Positions 56,510 through 64,000 of a DNA stretch of 64,000 bases are shown piece after piece. Both the position numbers and the translations under genes were made by a program. The stretch's first letter is position 1, and each line of letters starts with the position of its first letter. A model generated the notes under the pieces. The model did not search any database. It had not been told where the DNA came from and saw only the letters and a program-made list of their open reading frames with translations. The stretch is from Polytrichum commune (taxonomy: Eukaryota > Streptophyta > Polytrichopsida > Polytrichales > Polytrichaceae): contig OX485807.1 of NCBI GenBank assembly GCA_950295325.1, positions 45,372,796 to 45,436,795 on the forward strand, given 5' to 3'.

Positions 56510-58426
56510 ATGGAGGGGGAGGACATTGCTCCTTACCAAGACGAGGATACGAGGCTGCACCGTGCTTGGCTCCAAAGCACTGCACTTGCGCATACTGGAG
56601 AGGGTACGGGAAGCGAGGCCGGAAGTGGAAGCACTGCAGCACGTCCCCCACATCCAAATCCTTTTCGGTTTGACGAAGAGTTCTTTGCAGTTGGCCATTC
56701 AGGAGGCAACCAAACACGTGGAAGCCGTGGAACACGTGGGAGTCGGGGAAACAGTGGACATAGAGGGAGAACAGGAAGGGGACCAAGCTCAGGCAGTTCC
56801 ACCGATATAAATGCAGCCACTCATGGAGAGTCCGTGCCACCACGATCTCCGACACGGCGGACATCAAGACCGGAGAGCCCTGCACGTGATGTACCTCAGG
56901 GTTCGGAGCATGGTGAAAGACGGGGACAAAAACGCCCAGCAATTTCGGAAGGGACGGAGGAGGGGTCCGGGGTTTCAGGTTCGCAATCGAGGAAAAGGAA
57001 AAATAGAGGCAAACGCGACCCGCGGATCGATGAGGCTCGAAACCATTGTAGGGTCGTGCTGTTGGAGTGGTTTAGAAATAACAGCATGGTTTATTTGGAA
57101 AAAAAATACCTCAATGATGGTACAAAGGGGTTGGATTTGGTGAGGAACGATTTGATTCTTATTCTCACGGAAGCCACGGTTGGAGCGGAGTTTGAAGATG
57201 CTAGGGGCATGAGCGATTGGGGCACCTGGATTGAACAACAAGCCGTGGAAGCAATCTACAATCCAACAATGGCATATGATGCTGTGCATCCTAGCGAGGG
57301 AAGTAGTAGTGGCAGAAAGTCCGAGCTGTACATGAAGCTAGAGAATTGGAAAAGAGGCGTAATAGCAGCAAAAGGAACATCCGCCCGCAACCTTCCCATT
57401 TTTATTGACAGGCAGATGGCAGACAACATTGCCACTCAGGGCCGGCAGGGTGTCATATGGTTGCCTAGGAATGCGGAGATCAAAGCCTTGGATAAGGAAA
57501 TCTTCCAAGGGACCTTCGGAGTGGTGCGGAAAGTCGCAATTCATGGAGCATCATTCATCCCTAGCTGGATAGAGTGGGCTGGGAAGACCATGAAGGCCAC
57601 GAATAGTTTGGAGAATCGAAAGGAACGTTCAGTTGAAGCATTGGCGTGTCCAGTAGATCATCCTGGGGTAATCAAGCTACAATACCTCAATATGAAAACA
57701 TACGAATCCTATACGATGTGGTGGAATGGAGGCTCCTTGAAAAACATGAGGATCTATGACTTCAGCGTTCCGGAAACCCACGAGCGCACAATCCTTCACA
57801 TGCATGGGCCAGACTTTGAAGCACGGAAACGGTTGGTTGTATATCGAAGGCATCGAGCTTATTTGGCATGGGCTCTAATGTGCATTGTGGATGTAGTGCA
57901 CAAGCATGACGTGTTGCACAATGACCTTAATCCCAACAATGTCATGCTGCATTTCCCACAAGACCGTGAGAACACGGTTTACATTGGTGTGTGTGATTGG
58001 GGCATGGCATCCTGGGCAGGTGAAGACGCACCCTCCAACTATGGAAAAGATTCAGTGGATGAGATGAACAAGCACAAAGCAAAATACAACTGTGCTGGTC
58101 CAGAATTATTCCATGTACGAGGGCAACGTGGAACATTCACCTCTCCGGTGAGGATGGCTCGGAAACATAGGCACACGTTTCTATCGGAGTCCTTCTCAGT
58201 GGGTGCTTTGGCAAAGAAGATTTATGCCAGGGATGCGACTTCCCCCTTGTTTCAGCTAAACAGTGATCCAAATGGCTTGAATATGCGGTTTGAGTTAGCA
58301 TTGGATTCATTGACGAAGACCAATCCAGCGGAAAGGTCAACCATCACACACGTAGTGAACATTTTGAAGTCCCCTCCATACAACATGGTTAACCCGACAA
58401 TGTGCTTCCGTGACACTGCAAAATAG
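56510..58426 (+). CDS. protein kinase-like protein
   Basis: Single exon, 638 residues. I chose the ATG at 56,510; the frame is open for 1.2 kb upstream, but only through GC-rich repeats. Residues 1-170 are disordered (Gly/Arg/Ser-rich, basic KRKNRGKR near 163). The kinase domain runs from about 330 to 625: Gly-rich loop GTFGVV (334), likely ATP Lys in WAGKTMKA (about 358), Glu in ERSVEAL, HPGVIKL, catalytic loop VLHNDLNPNNVML (Asp 472), DWG in place of DFG (496-498), GPE in place of APE, and a final NPAERST helix. All residues needed for phosphotransfer are present, so activity is plausible. It has a TATA box upstream and AATAAA downstream, in an apparent mobile element. Substrate unknown; the kinase family is not assigned. 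Confidence 0.85.
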   Translation: MEGEDIAPYQDEDTRLHRAWLQSTALAHTGEGTGSEAGSGSTAARPPHPNPFRFDEEFFAVGHSGGNQTRGSRGTRGSRGNSGHRGRTGRGPSSGSSTDINAATHGESVPPRSPTRRTSRPESPARDVPQGSEHGERRGQKRPAISEGTEEGSGVSGSQSRKRKNRGKRDPRIDEARNHCRVVLLEWFRNNSMVYLEKKYLNDGTKGLDLVRNDLILILTEATVGAEFEDARGMSDWGTWIEQQAVEAIYNPTMAYDAVHPSEGSSSGRKSELYMKLENWKRGVIAAKGTSARNLPIFIDRQMADNIATQGRQGVIWLPRNAEIKALDKEIFQGTFGVVRKVAIHGASFIPSWIEWAGKTMKATNSLENRKERSVEALACPVDHPGVIKLQYLNMKTYESYTMWWNGGSLKNMRIYDFSVPETHERTILHMHGPDFEARKRLVVYRRHRAYLAWALMCIVDVVHKHDVLHNDLNPNNVMLHFPQDRENTVYIGVCDWGMASWAGEDAPSNYGKDSVDEMNKHKAKYNCAGPELFHVRGQRGTFTSPVRMARKHRHTFLSESFSVGALAKKIYARDATSPLFQLNSDPNGLNMRFELALDSLTKTNPAERSTITHVVNILKSPPYNMVNPTMCFRDTAK

Positions 58427-58489
58427 ATTTTTTTTGTTTTTTTTGCAGCAATTTTGAATCATACCAATTTTGTAACCGTTGGAGATGTA

Positions 58490-58495
58490 AATAAA
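58490..58495 (+). terminator. poly(A) signal of the kinase gene
   Basis: AATAAA 64 bp after the stop codon, following a T-rich stretch. Confidence 0.55.
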
Positions 58496-58564
58496 GCCAT
58501 CATTTTTTCATACAAAACTTGTATATTGTATGAGGTTTATGGATCTTAGTGCAATGTTCATACT

Positions 58565-58789
58565 CACTAGAAGAAATCTTGTCCATTTCAACCGAGGCCA
58601 TCGCGATTCGTGCACCCAAAAAATGCATAAACAAATCAATTTGTTGGCACCCGGAAGGTACCCATGGTGTACCCATGGAGGGTGCCCCCCCGGTTGCCAA
58701 CCAAATTGATTTGTTTATGCATTTTTTGGGTGCGAGTTGTGATGGCCTAGTCGCAAGGCCGGTTGAAATGGACAAGATTTCTTCTAGTG
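58565..58789. mobile_element. CACTA-type MITE
   Basis: 225-bp hairpin with CACTAGAAGAAATC ends and a 3-bp duplication ACT (58,562-58,564 and 58,790-58,792), typical of the CACTA (En/Spm) superfamily. Arms of about 100 bp are nearly perfect around a GTACCCATGG centre. No coding sequence. Confidence 0.92.
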
Positions 58790-58792
58790 ACT

Positions 58793-59390
58793 CCATGAGG
58801 CCTTTGCTCCATAATCGAGAAGAAGTCTATGGGAGGCTAACCAAGGTTCTCGCCTCTCGTGAGGCCACATCCTTCTTTCACATCGTTGTTATCACATCCA
58901 TGTGCTAAGTTCAAGTTAACTATAGTTGTTTGTGATATGTCTTGAAAAAATGCAGTTACCTATATTTATTCTAATTTTGGTATGCCACAAAATGTAGTCA
59001 ACTATAGTTATATCTAGTTAACTAAAGTTGAGCACAATATTGCAATAGTTATATCGGTTGTACACGTGATCCAAAACATCTCTAAATATTATCTTTCTTC
59101 TACTCCCCACATATTGCACACTATAAATGTTAAACGTGTTAACAGTTAACAGTTAACAAAATGGTACTCCCTTCTTTGTAAATCTGACTCTATAAACTTT
59201 AACGGATGAAATACAACCATAATATGGATGATAAAAACTACACATCCAGTTACATTGATTCATATTCACTCGTGATTTGTAAACTTGATATTGAATAAAG
59301 TTTTGATTGGGTGTGCAATTTTATGAATGGTATTCTCTCACAAGGAATCTTCACAATTGCTTATATTTATATTTATATAATTCACAATCA
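58793..59390. other. AT-rich, no gene seen
   Basis: No supported frame. TATAGTTA and GTTAACTATAG motifs recur at 58,915-59,070. Confidence 0.45.
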
Positions 59391-59395
59391 CTTTT

Positions 59396-59995
59396 TTTTG
59401 GAAGTTTGGACATATTCTTGGCCGTCCAAGTTGAGAGGCCGTGCGATTGAGTGGCCCAACTTTGTTGATAGTCCAAAGAAATGAACTGAAAATAGCCAAG
59501 AAAATATAGTAAGGGTAGCCTTAGTTGGGCATAGTGTGAAGCCTCCAAAGGCCAAGCGCAAAGTCCAAACCTTTGGCCATGAACTCCCACGGCCTCTCGG
59601 CTTGGATGGCCAAAGTGTGAAGCCTCCAAAGGCCAATCCCAAAGTCCAAACTCAAAGGAGCATGCCACTTTATTCCTTGCTCAAAATAACCCCTCCAATC
59701 TAACGGCCAAGATCTTGTCAATGATTGATTATTTTAATGAAAAAAAAGTTCGGCCTCTCGACGGAAGTTTGGGTTGAGCATTTTGCTATACCCAATCTTT
59801 GCTCGAGAGGCCGAACTCTTGGCGCCATAACTTCCTAAAAGTGTTGCCACCTAGGCTCTTTTGGAGGCCACGTCCTTTGGACTTCGGCCTCTAGTGTGAA
59901 GGCCGAGAGGACGGACTTTGGGCATTTCAGCATTTTCATTGGTCCAAATGTTGAACCTCTCAAAGTTTGGCCATATTGTGAACCGGCCCTTATAT
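59396..59995. repeat. repeat with GAGGCC/GGCCTC motifs, possible MITE
   Basis: GTGTGAAGCCTCCAAAGGCCA occurs at 59,541 and 59,606 and GGCCTCTCG-type motifs recur on both strands. The right end reads GGGCCGGTTCACAATATGGCC in reverse, as in many plant MITEs, with TTCACAATCA at the left. A clean target duplication is not visible. Confidence 0.4.
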
Positions 59996-60289
59996 TTGCA
60001 ATACATGTCTTATTCTTTTTTTGGCACAAATTAAAAATTCAAATTCAAAATACAACCAACCCAGCCGAAACAGCGCAGCCTAAGTGGAAATCTAGAAATA
60101 ATGCTCATTTGAGGCCTATCCTTCCAAGTAGGGACTAAGTTGCTACGGGTCACAATAAGACCTTTGACCCCCCAAATCAAATCAAATTTGTTAAGAATGT
60201 CATGGTAGGCCACGTCCGGGGCTTTTTCCAAGTCCCTAAGCATATGTTTCCATTCAATCCTCCCATACTCTGATTTGTAATACATGTCA

Positions 60290-60835
60290 AAAAAGCTAAT
60301 GCAATTATTGTTTTGAAGTCTACCATCAAATGATATGTAAGATCGTATGTTCACTTGTGGTTGGTTCTTTTTATGTACCAGTTTAAGCCAATACTAAAAT
60401 AAAATAAACCTTATTCTATAAAATCTAGTGACACTACCATACAAGTTAGTAGAGATGTTGTATATTTTTTTAAATTATTCTATATATTTACATAACTACA
60501 ACTTATAATTTTGTAAAGAATAATACATAATACAACAAAGTTCAAATCAATACCTCTTTTGTGCACTCACATATACTCATACGGATTTAGTATAGTGCAC
60601 CCCCCCCCCAAATGATCACTAATGTGGGCCACATTAGATTTAAGCCCACACCAAATCCCTAGTTTAATATCAATGTGGACCATATTAATTTGTTTTTCTA
60701 GAATGTTCTAATTTGTGTAAGGTGTTGGTAAGATATCTTTATGAAGCCTATAGGAACTCGGGGGATGCACTCTACATTATGTTTGAGAATCACGTGCGTT
60801 CATGACCCTTTCTAAAAATCCCAATGTATACCATA
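60290..60835. mobile_element. two partial copies of the 16.8 kb-type G-end element
   Basis: 60,290-60,610 matches 17,300-17,735 and ends GTGCACCCCCCCCC. 60,757-60,835 starts CTCGGGGGATGCACTCTAC and matches the left part near 16,793-16,870 (GAATCACGTGCGTTCA). Together they look like the tail of one copy followed by the head of another. Confidence 0.6.
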
Positions 60836-61064
60836 AGTTATATGTCTAAGTAGAGATTGTGCCAACTTGAAGTAGTCCTCGTGATTTGCGAACGTTTAAC
60901 TTTCGTTGTAGGCATCGTAAAAAAAAGCGGGTGGGTTCGTTGGAAAGCTGGGAACCTAAACCCTCAAACCATGTATGGAAACACTTCTACATGACTGTGA
61001 GAACAAAACAACGGCACATATGTGGTAGCAATTTGGAATGACGTAGGGTTTAGGGTTTATGAAC

Positions 61065-61355
61065 CACAAAGGTTGAAGCACAAATATGTACTTTGTTGAA
61101 TTAATATGACATTCGAATGCGTGTGGGTTGTGAAACCATACGAACCACTAAGGTTGAAGCTCAAATATGTGAATTGTTGAATGAAGATGGCATTCGGATG
61201 CCTAATATGCATTGTGAAACCATATGGACCACAAAGGTTGAAGCACAAATATATACTTTGTTGAATTAATATGACATTTGAATGCGTGTGGGTTGTGGAA
61301 CCATACGAACCACTAAGGTTGAAGCTCAAATATGTGAATTGTTGAATGAAAGGAC
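61065..61355 (+). repeat. 81-84 bp tandem repeat with two-unit period
   Basis: Four units begin at AAGGTTGAAGC near 61,069, 61,150, 61,234 and 61,315. Units 1 and 3, and 2 and 4, are closest, giving a 165-bp higher-order unit. It is open on the minus strand, giving a repetitive peptide that I do not believe is a gene. Confidence 0.9.
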
Positions 61356-61606
61356 AACCCATCAAATATAGAAGCTTCAAAGAGGTTTCCAATGCGGGTG
61401 TCGAGGGACTTTTTCAAAAAGTGCAACTAACTTTTTGACTTCACCAACTTTCTTTTTATTCCTATTGTGTTGTCTTTATTCTACCAACGAGAATTGGATC
61501 CTCTACATCTTGGATTACATCAAATATTGTATATTTCATAAAGTCCTTTGAGCTCAATATATAAGTAGAGCATTTAGACTCATACATATAACGAAGGTAG
61601 AGTATC

Positions 61607-62167
61607 ATGGATAGGATGGGAGATAAGAGAGACATGTTTGAGGGTCTAGGATGTGATGAGGAGATAGAAAATTTAGGTGAACCCGATATTCCATTCAATC
61701 CATCACCCGAGCGTGAGAGAGATGAGAGAAGTGCTAGGGATCGATTTCGTGATGAGTATGTCATGACTCCCTTCTCACAATCTACACAAGCTTAGAGGAT
61801 GAGGGCGGAGGAGGACCAACGACGATATACGGACAACTTTGACATCGATGCGGTGGAGAATGACAACACACAATGCGTGGGTGGAGATCTAAATGATCTG
61901 ATTGATTTGTGTGCGGATATTTTGGAGAAGCCCGGGGATGTGGATGTGGAGGAGACTTCAATTGACATTGAAGTTGTCAAGGTAGTGGGAGAATCTTCAA
62001 GGACTTTGCCTTTTCGTAAGAAGAGGAGAGGATTATCGCCTCATCGGCTACCATTGAAGGAACGGATGAAAGACCGAACGATTAGCTATGTTGATTTACT
62101 TCGACCGAATCCTCTCCCAAAAATGGACCCTCGACGGAAGCCACAAGCATCTACGAGGTTGCCATGA
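61607..62167 (+). pseudogene. acidic/basic small protein with in-frame stop
   Basis: One frame of 186 codons from the ATG at 61,607, interrupted only by TAG at 61,793-61,795. Before the stop it is charged (SPERERDERSARDRFRDEY); after it comes an acidic stretch (LIDLCADILEKPGDVDVEE), then a basic tail (RKKRRGLSPHRLPLKERMK) that looks like a nuclear signal. AATAAA lies at 62,264-62,269. It may be a recently broken gene, two exons, or a downstream start at 61,799. I do not recognise the family. Confidence 0.5.
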
Positions 62168-62263
62168 CGGAAGTCAAGTTGACGGAATGAAATGGAATAT
62201 TAAATCGTGCATGGTTTGTTCATGTATGTGATTTATAAAGGGCATTTGTACCGTCGTCGCAAT

Positions 62264-62269
62264 AATAAA
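62264..62269 (+). terminator. possible poly(A) signal
   Basis: AATAAA about 100 bp after the end of the small charged ORF. Confidence 0.4.
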
Positions 62270-62629
62270 GTCATTACTTGTGCATCGTTGTCTCCATAGG
62301 GGTGATAATTTGTTGGTCATCATACTACATTGGTTACTTTGTTGTTTGAGGGATCCTTCATTAGTTTTGTGTGGATAAGTACACCGGTAATGATATTTAG
62401 TGTCACATATATTATTTGCGAAGGGCCTAAGTTAGATGGGGTGCGGATGGGGGGACGCGGGAATGTGCAGTAGAAATATTATTGCATACTCATGTACAGG
62501 ACTTCATTACCTATCCATGGATACCAAGAACTCATTTTTTGGACTTCATATGAATTTTTGAGAGCCAAAAAACCGAGACTATGTCCAAACTTCCAAAAAA
62601 AGTTAAAAAGTGCAGATTCAAAGGAACTC

Positions 62630-62975
62630 GGGAGCGGACGTATGGGAACGCTAGAGCGGACGCAGGGGAACTCTAAAGCGGACGTAGGGGAATATGGGGC
62701 GGACTTATAGGAACGAGAGGGCGGACGTAGGGAACGAGAGGGCGGACGTTTGGGAACGGGTGCGGACTGGGGGGAACGGGTGCGGACTGGGGGGAACGGG
62801 TGCGGACTGGTAGGGAACGGGCGCGAACTGGTAGGGAACGGGTGCGGACTGGTAGGGAACGCGGGGGGCGGACGTAGGGGAACGGGGGCGGGAACGGGTG
62901 CGGATTGGGAGGGGAACGGGCGCGGACGGGAGGGAACGGGTGCGAACAGGGTGGGAACGGGGAGCGGATGGAGGG
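62630..62975 (+). repeat. GC-rich tandem array, GCGGACG orientation
   Basis: About 20 degenerate units of GAACGGGTGCGGACTGGGG and GCGGACGTAGGGGAACG. It is inverted relative to 55,673-56,245 and shares the GCGGACG..GGGAACG unit. It precedes the gene at 63,436 as the other array precedes the kinase gene. Confidence 0.9.
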
Positions 62976-63435
62976 GACTACTTACATACCCCAGTCCACT
63001 CCTTGTGGGCGCTCGGACGACCCTCCTCTACTACAGAGTGCGGGGTTTAGCGGGGTGCTCGGAGGAGTTAAGGATCCCTTTTTTGGAATCTTTTTATACT
63101 TTTTTTACTGACCTGTTTGTGGGTGTGATCCACGTGGACCCGTTCCCTTGTGACGTGGCATATTGCCTTTTTGGCATATTCCTTGTGACGCGCCCAGTCA
63201 ACTGGCCTCTGCGTGAGCGCTGGTAGCGGGGTGCTCGAAGGGTGTGCTGAATTTTTGTACTTTAATTTTTAACGACATTTTTGAACTAATTCCACAGCAA
63301 CACTATTTTGAAGTGTATGCTTGGATGTTTTGTAGCACTATTATGAAGTGCAATTAGTAATTTAAAAATTAGAGTTCTAGATTAGAATTAGAAACTACAA
63401 TTTGGGTGGATCCGGCAAGTGAAGGATTTCCAGAC
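62976..63435. other. spacer with repeated TAGCGGGGTGCTCG
   Basis: TAGCGGGGTGCTCG occurs at about 63,049 and 63,225. No gene supported. A possible acceptor (ATTCCACAG) lies near 63,296. Confidence 0.45.
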
Positions 63436-64000
63436 ATGGCAAGTGGAGGATCTGGAGACATGGCAAGTGCAAGTGGAGGATCTGGAGACATGGCAAGTGC
63501 AAGTGGAGGATCTGGAGACATGGCAAGTGGGGGATCAAGTTGTCACAGATCACATGTACGCAAGGCCGCTGGGTTGGAGTGGGATGTTTATGATGACAAC
63601 ACCCAAAAAGCCAGGGCAGGTTGGGAGAATGTACCACAACTGTGGTCAGTGAAGACTGCAATGCAGTACGTGGGCTTCCCTCACTTTGATCGGTTGTGGC
63701 CAAGACCTTGTCACGAGCGACATTGCAAGGCCATCAGTGCGAGTTATATGCAGCTTGATGACGTGGAGGCAAAATGGAGATTCCTAACGATACTTAGAAG
63801 TATCTCCAATTTGGATAGATGGCCCAAGAGTGCAATTCCAAAGTCGGTGGCGTGTATGATGTATGCGGAGCACGTGTTGCGAGTTAGGGTGGATTGGTCA
63901 AGTTTGGCTACCCTGCATGGTCAAAAATTTGGGGGTATTGGAATTGCATTCACTAAATGCACAGTTCCAGATATTCCATACACTCCCGTTCCAGAGTGGT
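63436..64000 (+). CDS. unknown protein with Gly/Ser-Met repeats, 3' end outside
   Basis: From the ATG at 63,436 the frame stays open for 188 codons to the window edge. It begins with a repeat MASGGSGDMASASGGSGD (DNA units of 24-30 bp), then a compositionally normal, Trp-rich globular region: GLEWDVYDDNTQKARAGW, FPHFDRLWPRPCHERHC, LDDVEAKWRFL, VDWSSLATLHGQKFGG. The normal composition after 63,560 and absence of stops make this a convincing gene or exon. The frame is open 20 codons upstream of the ATG, so a spliced start is possible. Family not recognised. Confidence 0.6.
   Translation, partial: MASGGSGDMASASGGSGDMASASGGSGDMASGGSSCHRSHVRKAAGLEWDVYDDNTQKARAGWENVPQLWSVKTAMQYVGFPHFDRLWPRPCHERHCKAISASYMQLDDVEAKWRFLTILRSISNLDRWPKSAIPKSVACMMYAEHVLRVRVDWSSLATLHGQKFGGIGIAFTKCTVPDIPYTPVPEW

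Noticed and set aside
61057..61392. Repetitive 111-codon minus-strand ORF (TYLCFNLCGS)
   Set aside because: Translation of an 81-84 bp satellite; no flanking gene signals.
1..64000. tRNA and rRNA genes
   Set aside because: No cloverleaf with A and B boxes and no rRNA-like conserved stretch was noticed on reading; a covariance-model search would be needed to exclude them fully.

Overview
The window looks like intergenic DNA from a land plant nuclear genome, AT-rich and packed with mobile elements. Plant signs are a degenerate TTTAGGG telomere-type tract, a Stowaway MITE with CTCCCTCCGT ends, CACTA-, PIF/Harbinger- and pogo-type elements with the expected target duplications, and a broken NLR resistance gene. 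A seed-free plant (bryophyte, lycophyte or fern) seems most likely from the look of the NLR repeats and the DUF7869-type protein, but I cannot prove it. I see no housekeeping gene, rRNA, tRNA or CRISPR array.

Layout. 1-7,400: one copy of a dispersed repeat unit plus two MITEs. 7,401-24,745: an apparently complete 17.3 kb DNA element with CACTATATTCGTTA terminal inverted repeats. On the minus strand it carries a Ser/Pro-rich protein, an FCP1-like HAD phosphatase and a 1,346-residue protein with a ParB/sulfiredoxin-like DGQH motif. On the plus strand it carries a 975-residue DUF7869-type protein, the best transposase candidate. Scattered through it, and not seen elsewhere in the window, are about 26 copies of a CpG-rich palindrome with core ACGGACGCGCGTCCGT. 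They are concentrated in two tandem arrays (135-bp and 95-bp periods) upstream of the two divergent transcription units, and one or more lies in every intron I can predict. 24,746-53,495: a large inverted duplication, arms roughly 24.7-35.96 and 44.04-53.5 kb, around an 8 kb spacer that holds the NLR pseudogene. The arms differ by insertions (a foldback/pogo nest, a Stowaway, a MITE, a minisatellite). 53,496-64,000: a Harbinger element cut by a CAGGGTTGTCTAT element, then what may be a second large element with long GC-rich arrays, a protein kinase gene, a small acidic ORF with an internal stop, and a gene that runs off the end.

How it may work together (inference): in the 17.3 kb element the DUF7869 protein would move the DNA, while the ParB-like protein is a candidate reader of the palindromes, a parS-like or operator-like arrangement in a plant transposon. 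The phosphatase, and the kinase of the second region, look like captured host-type signalling genes. The pairing of palindromes with the ParB-like protein is the most novel thing here and rests on co-occurrence only.
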